Shown: positions 51,911-61,827, counted from the stretch's first letter. The stretch is 64,000 nt of DNA from Micrococcaceae bacterium (GCA_030452125.1 JAKDMV010000001.1:46235-110234); one strand, 5' to 3'. Notes: generated by a model not told the origin, from the sequence alone. Numbers and translations are program-made.

Positions 51911-51923
51911 GCAGGACGGGCCC

Positions 51924-52946
51924 ATGACCCTGCTGCTGTGGTGCGTCTTCGCCGCGATCTGCGCCTTCGCATTCCTCAACGGCTTCCGCGACGCCTCCAA
52001 CTCCGTGGCCGCCGCAGTGCGCACCCGGGCCCTGACCCCCTCGATCGCCGTCGTACTGGCCGCGTTCTTCACCGTCGTGGGTACCCTGCTCAGTACGACC
52101 TTCGGCAGTTCCCTGGTCTCCGCCGCCGACCTGAACGTCCCGGACGGGGCCACCGGTCTGGCGATCCTGCTCACCGCCGTCCTGGCCGCCGGCGGCTGGG
52201 GGTTGTTCTGTTGGTACCGGGCCATGCCGATGTCCTCGACGCAGGCGGTGATCTCCGGGTTCGCCGGGGCCAGCGGGGCCTCGGCCCTGCTCGGCGGGGA
52301 CGGCGCCCAGGGGGTCACCCGGATGCTCGTCGGCGGCGTGCTCATCCCGCTGCTGCTGACCCCGGTCATCGCCTTTGCCTTGTCCTTCCTGGTGGTCATC
52401 CCGCTGACCTGGCTGCTGCGCAACTCCAGTTCCTCGGATGTGAACACCATCGGGCGGCTGGGACAGTCGGTCACCACCGGGGCCGTGGCCCTGGGCCACG
52501 GCCTGCAGGACGGCCAGCGCACCGCGGCGATGCTCACCCTGGCCCTGGTGGCCGGGCAGACGGCCACCCCCTCGGGCATCCCCTTCTGGGCGCAGGCCCT
52601 CGCGGCAGGCTGCCTGGGGGTCGGAGTGCTGTGCGGGGGGTGGCGCATCACCCACACGATCGCCTACCGGCTGGTGGCGATCGACCCGCTACGGGGCATG
52701 GGCGCCCAGGCGGTATCCGCCTCCATGCTGTTCATCGGGGCGATCGCCCTGAACATGCCGCTGTCCACGACCCAGGCGGTGACCAGCTCCATCGTGGGGT
52801 CGGGGGCCAACCAACGCTACGAATCGGTGGCATGGAGGCGCGTGGTCTCCGTCGTGCTGTATTGGGTGACCACCCCGGTGACCTGCATTGCCGCCGCCGG
52901 GGTGCTCTTCCTGGCGATCAACCCCCTGCTGGGCTGGGCAGGCTGA
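51924..52946 (+). CDS. pit: Low-affinity inorganic phosphate transporter
   Basis: 340 residues, polytopic. Pit signatures occur in both inverted halves: FAFLNGFRDASNSVAAAVRTR near the N-terminus and GHGLQDGQRTAAMLTLAL in the second half, with PMSSTQAVISGFAGA and PLSTTQAVTSSIVGSG in the matching re-entrant parts. Cotransports metal-phosphate with H+. It follows the DUF47 gene by 13 bases and faces the pst operon tail to tail. Confidence 0.93.
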   Translation: MTLLLWCVFAAICAFAFLNGFRDASNSVAAAVRTRALTPSIAVVLAAFFTVVGTLLSTTFGSSLVSAADLNVPDGATGLAILLTAVLAAGGWGLFCWYRAMPMSSTQAVISGFAGASGASALLGGDGAQGVTRMLVGGVLIPLLLTPVIAFALSFLVVIPLTWLLRNSSSSDVNTIGRLGQSVTTGAVALGHGLQDGQRTAAMLTLALVAGQTATPSGIPFWAQALAAGCLGVGVLCGGWRITHTIAYRLVAIDPLRGMGAQAVSASMLFIGAIALNMPLSTTQAVTSSIVGSGANQRYESVAWRRVVSVVLYWVTTPVTCIAAAGVLFLAINPLLGWAG

Positions 52947-53075
52947 CGCCCGAGACACCGAGGCGGGGCACCGGAAGGTACCCCGCATCCGTGTTCGATC
53001 CACTGGGGATCCCCCGGAGATTCCCCCTCCGGGGCCGTTCCCGCCACGCGCTGACCCGCGGCGGGAACCGTCTGG

Positions 53076-53855
53076 TCATCCGAATCGGCCGGAGACGTAG
53101 TCCTCGGTGGCCTTGACGGACGGGTTGGAGAAGATCGTGGCCGTATCGTCGTATTCGATGAGCTTGCCCGGCTTGCCGGTGCCGGCGATGTTGAAGAAGG
53201 CCGTCTTATCGGACACCCGGGCCGCCTGCTGCATGTTGTGCGTGACGATGACCACCGTGTAGTCGTTCTTCATCTCGTTGATCAGGTCCTCGATCGCCAG
53301 CGTGGAGATCGGGTCCAGGGCCGAGCACGGTTCGTCCATGAGGATCACCCCGGGTTTGACCGCAATGGTCCGGGCAATGCACAAGCGCTGCTGCTGGCCG
53401 CCCGAAAGCCCGGAGCCGGGCTTGTCGAGCCGGTCCTTGACCTCGTTCCACAGGTTGGAGGCGCGCAGCGAGGACTCGACCAGGTCATCGGCGTCGGACC
53501 GGGAGATCTTGCGGGCATTGAGCTTCACCCCGGCCAGCACGTTGTCGCGGATGGACATCGTCGGGAAGGGGTTGGGGCGTTGGAAGACCATGCCGATCTG
53601 GCTGCGCACGGTGACCGGGTCGACCCCGGGGTCGTAGAGGTTGTCCCCGTCGAGCAGCACCTGGCCCTCGACGGTGGCACCGGGGATGACTTCATGCATC
53701 CGGTTCAGGGTGCGCAGGAAGGTGGACTTGCCACAGCCGGAGGGGCCGATGAAGGCGGTGACCGACTTGGCGCCGATTTCGATGTTCACGTCCGCCACGG
53801 CCCGGAAGTTGCCGTAGTAGACGTTGAGGTCTGAGACGTCGATGCGTTTGGACAT
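53076..53855 (-). CDS. pstB: Phosphate ABC transporter ATPase
   Basis: 259 residues. Walker [10 protein letters not shown]-loop VFQRPNPFP, signature [15 protein letters not shown], Walker [17 protein letters not shown], then [13 protein letters not shown]: the exact PstB pattern, including the [14 protein letters not shown] start ([12 protein letters not shown]). Energises high-affinity phosphate import with PstSCA. Last gene of the operon; no phoU follows on this strand. Confidence 0.96.
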   Translation of the reverse strand: MSKRIDVSDLNVYYGNFRAVADVNIEIGAKSVTAFIGPSGCGKSTFLRTLNRMHEVIPGATVEGQVLLDGDNLYDPGVDPVTVRSQIGMVFQRPNPFPTMSIRDNVLAGVKLNARKISRSDADDLVESSLRASNLWNEVKDRLDKPGSGLSGGQQQRLCIARTIAVKPGVILMDEPCSALDPISTLAIEDLINEMKNDYTVVIVTHNMQQAARVSDKTAFFNIAGTGKPGKLIEYDDTATIFSNPSVKATEDYVSGRFG

Positions 53856-53882
53856 GAGGGGTTCCTTCGGTGTTCTTCGGCC

Positions 53883-55010
53883 CTAGCGGCCGGTCTTGGG
53901 GGAAAAGACCCGGGCAATCAGCCGGGCGCCGAGATTCAGGACCATGACCATGATGATCAGCAGCAGGGCAGCTGCCCAGGCGCGCTGGGCGCTGGGGTCG
54001 ATGTTCGTCGGCGAGGTGGGGCTGAGGATCTGGTAGTAGATGAACGTCGGCAACGTGGCCATCCAGTTGCTGAAGACGTTGAAGTTGATGTTGTTGGCCA
54101 GCCCGGCGGTGACCAGGATCGGTGCCGTCTCGCCGATGACCCGGGCGATGGCCAGGGTGACTCCCGAGGCGATCCCGGAGATCGCCGTGGGGATGACGAC
54201 CTGGGCAATGGTGCGCCATTTGCGTACCCCCAGGGCGTAGGACGCCTCCCGGAGTTCGTTGGGTACGATCTTGAGCATCTCCTCGGTGGAACGGACCACC
54301 GTGGGGATCATCAACACCGACAAGGCGACGGCGGCGACGATGCCCATCCGGGTGGAGGGGCCGAAGAGGATCCCGAACAGGGCCCCGGCGAAGAGGCCCG
54401 CCACGATCGAGGGGATCCCGGTCATCACGTCGACGAAGAACGTGATCCCCCGGCTGAGCGCCTTGCCCTGCCCGTATTCGACCAGGTAGATCGCCGCGAG
54501 CATCCCGATGGGCACCGAAATGATCGTCGAGAACGCCGTGATCAGCAAGGTCCCGACCACCGCGTGGTAGGCGCCGCCGAGGACCGGGGTCCCGTCGGCC
54601 ACCGACTGGTTGTCCACGGCCCCGGTCATGCCGTTCATCGAGGTGAACAGGAAGTTCGACGTCATTCCGGGCAGCCCGCGTTCGAGCACCGTATACAGCA
54701 CGGAGATCAACGGGATCAGGGCCAGGATGAAGCAACCGTGGATGAGGTAGGTGAAGAACGAGTTGGTTCCCTGCCGGCGGCCCTCCACGATGACGGTGAC
54801 CGCGGTGGCCCCGACGACGAACAGCAGTGCCGTGTAGATCAGCATCGAGGCGATGGAGAAGCCGCCCAGCGTGGATCCGGCGGCCCCCAGGACCAGGGCC
54901 GAGAGTCCGACGACGGGGATCGCCCAGCGGGGCAGGCGCCCCTTGGAGAGCCGGTTGCGCCGGTTCGCGACCGGGGCGGCGGGTACGGGGGTCAGGGTCG
55001 CATTGGTCAT
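53883..55010 (-). CDS. pstA: Phosphate ABC transporter permease
   Basis: 375 residues, longer than many PstA because of a ~90-residue N-terminal part holding two extra hydrophobic segments (KGRLPRWAIPVVGLSALVLG and FSIASMLIYTALLFVVGAT). The membrane domain shows EYGQGKALSRGITFFVDVMTGIPSIVAGLFAG and the EAA-like loop VPNELREASYALGVRKWRTI. It overlaps pstC as TGATG and lies 27 bases before pstB. Confidence 0.94.
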   Translation of the reverse strand: MTNATLTPVPAAPVANRRNRLSKGRLPRWAIPVVGLSALVLGAAGSTLGGFSIASMLIYTALLFVVGATAVTVIVEGRRQGTNSFFTYLIHGCFILALIPLISVLYTVLERGLPGMTSNFLFTSMNGMTGAVDNQSVADGTPVLGGAYHAVVGTLLITAFSTIISVPIGMLAAIYLVEYGQGKALSRGITFFVDVMTGIPSIVAGLFAGALFGILFGPSTRMGIVAAVALSVLMIPTVVRSTEEMLKIVPNELREASYALGVRKWRTIAQVVIPTAISGIASGVTLAIARVIGETAPILVTAGLANNINFNVFSNWMATLPTFIYYQILSPTSPTNIDPSAQRAWAAALLLIIMVMVLNLGARLIARVFSPKTGR

Positions 55011-55942
55011 CAGTTGGCTCCCGAGAATTGCTGGTGGCGGCTGATGATCCAGCGGGCGATCATGTTCACGGCCAGGGTGATGACGAACAGCACCAGGCCC
55101 GCCGCAATGAGTTCGGACATCCGCAACCCGAAGGCCTCGGGGAAGTTCAGCGCGATTTCGGCGGCGATGGTCTGGTTGCCGGACTTGATCAGCGAGGGGA
55201 TCAACGTTCCGGTCGACAGGACCAGCGCCACGGCCATGGTCTCCCCCAGGGCCCTGCCCAGGCCGAGCATGACCGCCGAGATGATCCCGGCGCGGGCGAA
55301 CGGCAACACCGACATGCGGATCATCTCCCAGCGGGTGGCCCCCAGGGCCAGCGCCGCTTCTTCATGGAGTCCGGGGGCCTGCAGGAAGATCTCCCGCGAG
55401 AGGGAGGTGATGATCGGCAGGACCATCACCGCCAGCACGACCCCCGCGGTGAGCATCGTCTTGCCGGTCTGGGAGACCGGGCCGCCGAAGACGGGAAGGA
55501 ATCCGAGGTGCTGGTTGAGCCATTCATAGCCCGGAACCAGGACCGGGGCGAGCACCAGGTAGCCCCAGATCCCGTAGATCACCGAGGGGATGGCGGCCAG
55601 CAGGTCGATGACGTAGCCCAGCGGTGCGGCCAGCTTGCGCGGGGCATAATGCGAGATGAACAGGGCCACGCCCAGTCCCACCGGGGTGGCCAGCACGATG
55701 GCGATGGCCGCGGCGATCACGGTGCCGATGACGATCGGCCAGATGTAGGAGAAGAACCCCTGTCCCCCGGAGAGGTCTGCCGGGTCCGCGGTGAAGGCGG
55801 GGAGTGCCTGGACGAAGAGGAACAGGGCGACGGCGAAGAGGGTGAGCAGGATCAGGATGCCCGCGGACCTCGCGGCCGTGGAGAAGACCCGGTCTCCGGT
55901 CCTGCCCGAACCGGGTCCCGACGTCAGCGCGTTGGTTGTCAT
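55010..55942 (-). CDS. pstC: Phosphate ABC transporter permease
   Basis: 310 residues, six helices after a short hydrophilic leader. EAA-like loop in APGLHEEAALALGATRWEMI; other marks are FISHYAPRKLAAPLGYVIDLLAAIPSVIYGIWG and GLGRALGETMAVAL. The ATG at 55942 has an AAAGG Shine-Dalgarno; the stop overlaps the pstA start. Confidence 0.95.
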   Translation of the reverse strand: MTTNALTSGPGSGRTGDRVFSTAARSAGILILLTLFAVALFLFVQALPAFTADPADLSGGQGFFSYIWPIVIGTVIAAAIAIVLATPVGLGVALFISHYAPRKLAAPLGYVIDLLAAIPSVIYGIWGYLVLAPVLVPGYEWLNQHLGFLPVFGGPVSQTGKTMLTAGVVLAVMVLPIITSLSREIFLQAPGLHEEAALALGATRWEMIRMSVLPFARAGIISAVMLGLGRALGETMAVALVLSTGTLIPSLIKSGNQTIAAEIALNFPEAFGLRMSELIAAGLVLFVITLAVNMIARWIISRHQQFSGAN

Positions 55943-56029
55943 ATGCGACCTTTCGGTCCGTGGTGGCCCGGATTCCATGGTGGAGGGGAATTCCTGGATT
56001 CCGGGCCGGATGGGTGTTCTCGATGCCTG

Positions 56030-57148
56030 CTAGGAGGCTACCTCGATGGAATCGATGGCTTCGTGGGCCTGTTCCATCAGCGGTTCGGATAGCGGGGCAC
56101 TGCCTGCCGAGTCGGCGGCGGCCTGCTGGCCTTCGGCGCCCACGACGTAGTTGCCCCAGGCCTTGACCAGATCCACGGTCTCCTGGTCCGGGTAGCTGCT
56201 GCAGTAGATGTGGTAGCTGACCAGGCTGATCGGGTAGGCCCCCGATTCGGTGGTGTCGCGCTTCAGTTCCAGGGCCATGTCCACGTCCGAGCGGCCGGTG
56301 ACCGGTTCGGCGCTTTCCACGGCCTTGGCTGCCGCTTCGGCGGACAACTCGGTGTAATCCTCGCCCACCTTGACCGCAACGGTCCCCAATTCCCCGACGG
56401 CGGAGGCATCGGCATAGGTGATGGCCCCCGGGGTCGAGGTGGTGGTGGAGACGACGCCCGCGGTTCCCTTGGCGTTCTCGGACTGCAGGTCGGAGGGCCA
56501 GTCCCCCGATTCCTCGTACGTCCAGGTGTCCCCGGCGGTGGCCGAGAGGTACTGGGTGAAGTTCTCGGTGGTCCCCGATTCGTCGTTGCGGTGCACCACG
56601 GTGATGTTGGTATCGGGCAGGTCGACGCCTTCGTTCTGATCGGCGATCGCCGGATCGTTCCAGGTGGTGACCTCCAGCGCGAAGATCGCGGCGATGGTCT
56701 TCGCATCCAGTTTGAGCCCCTCGACGCCTTCGAGGTTGTAGGCCACGGCGATCGGGGAGACATAGGCCGGGATGTCGAAGGCCCCCGCTGGGCCGCACAC
56801 GTCCTTGGAGGATTCGAATTCCTCGTCGGAGAGGTAGGCATCCGAGCCGGCGAATTGTGCGCCACCGGCCAGGAAGGCCTTGCGCCCGGCGCCGGAGCCG
56901 TCCGGGGAGTACTGGACCTTCGCCCCCTCGCCGGTGGATTCGAACCCCGACTTCCAGGCGTCCATGGCCGCCTTCTGCGAGGAGGCACCAATACCGGTCA
57001 GCGTGCCGGTGACGGCCTTGCTGCTCTCCTGCGACGAACCGCCCGAGCCTTCGGTGCTGCCGGTGGGGTTGTCCGAGCCACAGGCGGTCAAGGCCAGGGC
57101 TGCGACGGAAAGTACTGAGGCGATCTGGGTGGTGCGGGAAAGCTTCAC
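56030..57148 (-). CDS. pstS: Phosphate-binding lipoprotein
   Basis: 372 residues. Lipoprotein signal peptide with lipobox LTAC (Cys23), a Ser/Gly-rich spacer, then a PstS solute-binding domain: GIGASSQKAAMDAWKSGFE, YSPDGSGAGRKAFLAGGAQFAGSD, VVHRNDESGTTENFTQYL and YPISLVSYHIYCSSY. Captures phosphate on the outer face of the membrane for PstCAB. Expression should be PhoP-dependent through the PHO box 87 bases upstream. Confidence 0.96.
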   Translation of the reverse strand: MKLSRTTQIASVLSVAALALTACGSDNPTGSTEGSGGSSQESSKAVTGTLTGIGASSQKAAMDAWKSGFESTGEGAKVQYSPDGSGAGRKAFLAGGAQFAGSDAYLSDEEFESSKDVCGPAGAFDIPAYVSPIAVAYNLEGVEGLKLDAKTIAAIFALEVTTWNDPAIADQNEGVDLPDTNITVVHRNDESGTTENFTQYLSATAGDTWTYEESGDWPSDLQSENAKGTAGVVSTTTSTPGAITYADASAVGELGTVAVKVGEDYTELSAEAAAKAVESAEPVTGRSDVDMALELKRDTTESGAYPISLVSYHIYCSSYPDQETVDLVKAWGNYVVGAEGQQAAADSAGSAPLSEPLMEQAHEAIDSIEVAS

Positions 57149-57201
57149 GTGGTCATTCCTTCTTCTGCTGCGACGGTGGCTGCTGCTTCGGTGTATCTAC
57201 G

Positions 57202-57256
57202 ACGCTAGGCAGCGGAAGTGAAGAACGGTCCCGGCCCGGGTGAACAACAGGTTAAC
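57202..57256 (-). promoter_or_regulatory. PHO box and -10 of the pst operon
   Basis: On the minus strand two adjacent 11-base direct repeats, GTTAACCTGTT (57246-57256) and GTTCACCCGGG (57235-57245), match the actinobacterial PhoP-binding repeat (GTTCACC plus four bases). A TAGCGT -10-like hexamer follows at 57202-57207, giving a ~50-base leader to the pstS start. Confidence 0.75.
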
Positions 57257-57388
57257 GCGGATCGGACCTTCCCGGCCCAGCCGCGGAAAACCCGTCGTTG
57301 ACGAGGGTCTACGGCCCTCGGCGCGCTCCGTGAGCGATCCATCACAAGGCGATGGGGTCTTCCCCTGCTTTCATGCCAAACTGTAGGC

Positions 57389-58516
57389 ATGGACAAGGCG
57401 ACACCGCTGGGCAAAGTGTCCCCATGGCTGCGCCGAAGAGCGCGATCGGGGACCGCCCGCGTCCGCGTCTCCCTGGTGCAGATCATCCAGATCACCGTCT
57501 GTGCCGTCGGCGCCTATTGGATCGCCGAAAAGATCCTGGGCCACCAGGCCCCCCTCTTCGCGGCCACCTCGGCGGTCATCGCCTTGGGTTTCGGCGGCAT
57601 GACCAGGATGCGTCGCGTCCTGGAGGTCGCCATCGGCTGCACCCTGGGCATCGCTGTCGGCGACCTGCTGCTCACCGTGCTGGGCACCGGGATCTGGCAG
57701 GCGGCCACGGTCGTCTCCGTGTCGCTGATCCTCGCCCGCTTCCTGGACAGCGGCTCCATCTTCACCACCCAGTTCGGGGTCCAGGCCCTGCTGGTGGTCC
57801 TGCTCCCGGCCCCGGACGGCGGCCCATTCACCCGCAGTGCCGACGCGATCATCGGCGGGTTGTGCGCCCTGCTGATCACCGCCCTGGCCCCCCGGGACCC
57901 GCGCCGGGAACCCGCAGGGGAACTGCGCCAGCTCATCCGGGAACTCTCGGCCATCCTGCGTGAATGTTCCGTCGCGGTCCGCGAATCCGATTCCACCCGT
58001 GCCTGGCATGCCCTGGTCCGGGCCCGGGGGACCCAGCCGCTGATGGACAAGATCCCGGCGTCGCTGACCGGTGCCCACGAGATCGCCACCTTTTCGCCCC
58101 ATTTCCGGCGCCACCGCGGCGAGCTGCAACGGTTGCGCCGGGTTGCCGGACAAGTCGACCTGGCGATGCGTAACCTGCGGGTCTTCTCCCGCCGGATGGC
58201 CTCGGTCATCACCCATGCGGCCCTGCGCGACGAGGCTGCCCTGGAGCTCTCGGTCTACCTCGACGAGGTGGCCGATGCCGTCGACGCGCTGGCCCGCTCC
58301 GTCATGGAACCCCAGCAGTCCCAACGCGACCGCGCCGAAACCGCGGCACGGGAGGAACTGATCGCTGCCGCCGGGCGACTGACCCCCGCCTCCTTCGGCG
58401 CCACCGGGCTGCAGGGCGAAGGGCTGGTCCTGTTGCTGCGGCCGCTGGTCGTGGATCTGCTGGAGGCCACCGGACTCGAGCACTCCGAGGCGGTCCCCTT
58501 CCTCGCCCGGCTCTGA
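57389..58516 (+). CDS. FUSC/aromatic acid exporter-like membrane protein
   Basis: 375 residues. Four or more helices in the N-terminal half (VQIIQITVCAVGAYWIAEKI, APLFAATSAVIALGFGG, VLEVAIGCTLGIAVGDLLL, and ALLVVLLPAPDGG) with the FUSC-like RVLEVAIGCTLGIAVGD motif, followed by a cytoplasmic helical domain of ~200 residues. The family is linked to aromatic acid efflux and is common in actinobacteria, substrate unknown. Divergent from pstS. Confidence 0.8.
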   Translation: MDKATPLGKVSPWLRRRARSGTARVRVSLVQIIQITVCAVGAYWIAEKILGHQAPLFAATSAVIALGFGGMTRMRRVLEVAIGCTLGIAVGDLLLTVLGTGIWQAATVVSVSLILARFLDSGSIFTTQFGVQALLVVLLPAPDGGPFTRSADAIIGGLCALLITALAPRDPRREPAGELRQLIRELSAILRECSVAVRESDSTRAWHALVRARGTQPLMDKIPASLTGAHEIATFSPHFRRHRGELQRLRRVAGQVDLAMRNLRVFSRRMASVITHAALRDEAALELSVYLDEVADAVDALARSVMEPQQSQRDRAETAAREELIAAAGRLTPASFGATGLQGEGLVLLLRPLVVDLLEATGLEHSEAVPFLARL

Positions 58517-58558
58517 ACCCGACCCAACTGTCTCTCGGAGGCGATAACATCGTGAACC

Positions 58559-59935
58559 ATGGCCAGCAAAAGCAGTACCCGCGCCCGTAACGCCCCCAGC
58601 TACCGCTGTGCCGAATGCGGGTGGACAACCGTGAAATGGGTCGGCCGCTGTGGTGAATGCCAAGCCTGGGGAAGCGTCGAGGAGATCGGTCAGGTCACCG
58701 CACGCACCACGGCCGCGGCCACCGTGGCCAGCCCGGCGGTGAAGATCGCCGACGTGGACTCCTCGCTGGCCCTCTACCGGCCGACCCTCATCGGCGAACT
58801 GGACCGCGTCCTGGGCGGCGGGCTGGTCCCCGGGGCCGTGATCCTGTTGGCCGGGGAGCCGGGGGTCGGCAAATCGACGTTGCTGCTCGACGTCGCGGCC
58901 CGCACCTCCCGCACCGACCGCACGGTCCTGTACATCACCGGCGAGGAATCGGCCGCCCAAGTGAAGATGCGTGGCGAACGGATCGATGCCCTCTCCGACA
59001 CCCTCTACCTGACTGCCGAAACGGATCTGGGCATCGCGTTGGGCCAGATCGAACGGCTGGACCCCGACCTGCTGGTCATCGATTCGGTCCAGACCCTGTC
59101 CTCCGCGGACGTCGAAGGCGCTGCCGGCGGGGTGACCCAGGTCCGTGAAGTTGCTGCCTCATTGATCAACGCGGCAAAGAAACGGAACATGACCACCATC
59201 CTGGTCGGCCATGTGACCAAGGACGGTTCCATTGCCGGGCCCCGACTGCTCGAGCACCTGGTGGACGTCGTCTGCCAGTTCGACGGTGAACGCCACTCGC
59301 GTCTGCGCCTGCTGCGTGCCGTGAAGAACCGGTACGGCCCCACGGATGAAGTCGGCTGCTTCGATCTGACCGAGTCGGGGATCGAAGGCCTCGCGGACCC
59401 CAGCGGACTCTTCGTCACCCGCACCAAGGAACCGGTTTCGGGCACCTGTGTCACGGTCACCCTGGAGGGCCGCCGGCCCCTGGTCGCCGAAGTGCAGTCT
59501 CTGCTGGCCAAGACGAGCAACGCCCAGCCACGTCGGGCCACCAGCGGGCTCGACTCCGCGCGCACGGCCATGATCCTGGCCGTACTCCAGTCCAGGGCGG
59601 GCATGGACCTGTCCACCCTGGATTCCTACGTCGCGACCGTCGGCGGTGTCCGGTTGGGGGAACCAGCGACCGATCTGGCCACGGCCCTGGCGATTTCGGG
59701 GGCCAAGCTGGACCGTCCCCTGCCGGCACAATTCATTGCCTTCGGGGAGGTCGGGTTGGCCGGGGAGGTCCGCCCGGTGCCCGATATCGGTCGCCGCATC
59801 ACCGAGGCCGAGCGTCTGGGTTTCCGTTATGCGCTCGTCCCCGCCTCGCCCAACGGCCCCGGGGTCGTGCCCAACGGCTTCAAGGTCCGTGAAGTCAGCA
59901 CCCTGCAGGAGGCCCTGGGCGCGGCCTTCGGCTAG
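58559..59935 (+). CDS. radA: DNA repair protein RadA
   Basis: 458 residues. The N-terminal zinc finger uses Cys17, Cys20, Cys31 and Cys34. The RecA-like core has Walker A GEPGVGKST and Walker B LLVIDSVQTL. The RadA-specific KNRYG motif (Tyr where KNRFG is usual) follows, then a Lon-protease-like C-terminal domain (VRPVPDIGRRITEAERLGF). Acts in branch migration during recombination. Located 85 bases upstream of disA, the conserved radA-disA pair. Confidence 0.95.
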   Translation: MASKSSTRARNAPSYRCAECGWTTVKWVGRCGECQAWGSVEEIGQVTARTTAAATVASPAVKIADVDSSLALYRPTLIGELDRVLGGGLVPGAVILLAGEPGVGKSTLLLDVAARTSRTDRTVLYITGEESAAQVKMRGERIDALSDTLYLTAETDLGIALGQIERLDPDLLVIDSVQTLSSADVEGAAGGVTQVREVAASLINAAKKRNMTTILVGHVTKDGSIAGPRLLEHLVDVVCQFDGERHSRLRLLRAVKNRYGPTDEVGCFDLTESGIEGLADPSGLFVTRTKEPVSGTCVTVTLEGRRPLVAEVQSLLAKTSNAQPRRATSGLDSARTAMILAVLQSRAGMDLSTLDSYVATVGGVRLGEPATDLATALAISGAKLDRPLPAQFIAFGEVGLAGEVRPVPDIGRRITEAERLGFRYALVPASPNGPGVVPNGFKVREVSTLQEALGAAFG

Positions 59936-60020
59936 GATCCCCACCACGACGCACCAGGACCCGCCTCGCCGCAGCGGCCACGTCCTGCTTAGGATGGGGT
60001 GATCCACCGGAAGGAACCCC

Positions 60021-61097
60021 ATGCCCAAATCCCCCGACGAAGCGTTGCGCACCACCCTGGCCCGGGTCGCCCCCGGGACCCAGCTGCGTGATGGTCTGGA
60101 GCGGATCCTGCGCGGACGGACCGGAGCCCTGATCGTGCTGGGCAGCGACCGCACCGTGGAATCGATCTCCTCGGGCGGATTCGACATCAACATCCTCTTC
60201 TCTCCGACCCGTCTGCGGGAGTTGGCGAAGATGGACGGGGCCATCCTCTGCGACCGGGACGCCTCCAACATCCTCAAGGCCGCGGTGCAGCTGGTGCCGG
60301 ACCATTCCATTGAAACCCAGGAATCCGGGACCCGGCACCGTACGGCTGAACGCGTGGCCATCCAGACCGGCTTCCCGGTCATCTCGGTTTCGCAATCGAT
60401 GCATATCATCGCCATCTATGTCCAAGGCATCCGCCACGTCCTGGAAGGGTCCGAACCCGTGCTGGCCCGCGCCAATCAGGCATTGGCCACGCTGGAACGC
60501 TATCGCAACCGGCTGGACCAGGTCACCAGCACCCTCTCCGCCCTCGAGATCGAGGCCACGGTGACCGTTCGTGACGTCGCCGTGGTGCTCCAGCGTCAGG
60601 AAATGGTCAGGCGCATCTCCGAGGAGATCGACCAGTATGTGCTTGAACTCGGTGGGGACGGACGGCTGTTGGCTCTGCAGTTCGACGAGCTCAGCGCGGG
60701 GCTGGGACCGGGCAGCGACCTGCTGCTCAAGGACTATTCCGAGGCCGGGACCGAGCCCGATCAGATCGCCGCATCCTTGGCGCGGCTGCGCTCCTTCAGC
60801 TCCAACGACATGATCGATCTGAACAGGATCTCCACGATCCTCGGTTTCACCCCGGGCACCGATTCGTTGGAGGCGGTGGTGCACCCCCAGGGGTTCCGTC
60901 TGCTCGCCAACATCAAATCGGTTCCCCGCGCGGTCGCCGATCGGCTGGTCGCCAGCTTCGGCGGCCTGCAGCACCTGATGGCCGCCAACATCGATGACCT
61001 GATGGCCGTGGACGGCATCGGCGAGCAAAGGGCCCGCACGGTCCGTGAGGGCCTCTCACGCATTGCCGAGTCCAGTCTGCTCGACCGGTACATGTAG
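60021..61097 (+). CDS. disA: DisA diadenylate cyclase / DNA integrity sensor
   Basis: 358 residues. N-terminal DAC domain with the catalytic motifs DGA (72-74) and RHR (105-107, in GTRHRTAER), a central helical spine, and C-terminal helix-hairpin-helix DNA-binding motifs (NIDDLMAVDGIGEQRARTV). Makes c-di-AMP from two ATP and responds to branched DNA. GGAAGGAA Shine-Dalgarno; a TAGGAT -10-like hexamer at 59990-59995 may give it its own promoter besides readthrough from radA. Confidence 0.96.
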   Translation: MPKSPDEALRTTLARVAPGTQLRDGLERILRGRTGALIVLGSDRTVESISSGGFDINILFSPTRLRELAKMDGAILCDRDASNILKAAVQLVPDHSIETQESGTRHRTAERVAIQTGFPVISVSQSMHIIAIYVQGIRHVLEGSEPVLARANQALATLERYRNRLDQVTSTLSALEIEATVTVRDVAVVLQRQEMVRRISEEIDQYVLELGGDGRLLALQFDELSAGLGPGSDLLLKDYSEAGTEPDQIAASLARLRSFSSNDMIDLNRISTILGFTPGTDSLEAVVHPQGFRLLANIKSVPRAVADRLVASFGGLQHLMAANIDDLMAVDGIGEQRARTVREGLSRIAESSLLDRYM

Positions 61098-61113
61098 GCC
61101 CGTCGGCGGCGGC

Positions 61114-61821
61114 CTACTTCAGCGAGAAGTTGACCTTGTCGCTTTCGACGTCGCCCAGCTTGGCGGTGAACGTGTAGGTTCCCGGGCGGGGCTTGGACTC
61201 GATGTCCTTGCAGCCGGGGGCACTGCGCTGACGATCCCAGGTGAAGCGGGCGCTTTCGGTCGCCCCTGCCTTCAATGTCATATCGCTATCGGAGGGATCC
61301 TTGCGGCAGTCCGTCGTGGAGAAGATCCGGTCCGATCCCGACACGATGCTGAATTCCTGCTGACTGGTCCCCACATTCACCGTGCAGTCCTCGGAGCCCG
61401 TGTTCTCGATCTTCATCTCCAACACCGGCTTCTCCGCAGGGTCATAGCTGCCTTGATCCGTAGCGGCGCCCAACGTGATGTCTCCGGAGGCGCAGGTTCC
61501 GCCCGCCGCCTCCGCGGAGGAGGCCGTGCTGGAGGCCGATGCTTCGGCGCTGCCGCTTTCGGTGGCGGCAGCACTTCCGCTCGCCGATGGGGTGGCCTCG
61601 GCACTGGCCGACGGGGAAGGCGCCGGGCTCGAGGACGCGGCGGCCGGCGGCGGGCCGGCACCGTCGGTGGTCCTGGTGAAGAAGCCCACCACGGCGATCA
61701 CGGCCCAGGCCAGCAACGCGAGAACGACCAGCAGAGCCACTCCAACGACGATTCGACGACGACGGAAGACTTCCGGACTGGGTTTGCCCCTGCCCGGAGA
61801 CCGGGACTGCTGTTGTGCCAT
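61114..61821 (-). CDS. Membrane-anchored extracytoplasmic protein of unknown function
   Basis: 235 residues. A basic N-terminus is followed by one membrane helix (IVVGVALLVVLALLAWAVIAVVGFF), a Ser/Ala/Pro-rich linker of about 60 residues, and an extracytoplasmic beta-rich domain with two conserved Cys pairs (GGTCASGDITLG...SEDCTVNV and TTDCRKDP...APGCKDIES). The domain recalls Ig-like DUF4232-type modules. It lies between disA and mutY on the opposite strand, with a TACCCT -10 box six bases before the ATG at 61821. Confidence 0.65.
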   Translation of the reverse strand: MAQQQSRSPGRGKPSPEVFRRRRIVVGVALLVVLALLAWAVIAVVGFFTRTTDGAGPPPAAASSSPAPSPSASAEATPSASGSAAATESGSAEASASSTASSAEAAGGTCASGDITLGAATDQGSYDPAEKPVLEMKIENTGSEDCTVNVGTSQQEFSIVSGSDRIFSTTDCRKDPSDSDMTLKAGATESARFTWDRQRSAPGCKDIESKPRPGTYTFTAKLGDVESDKVNFSLK

Positions 61822-61827
61822 GCCCCT

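Noticed and set aside
57371..58960. 529-codon minus-strand open frame opposite the FUSC and radA genes
   Set aside because: Gly/Asp/Gln-rich translation with no domain pattern; it is the antisense shadow of two well-supported genes in GC-rich DNA.
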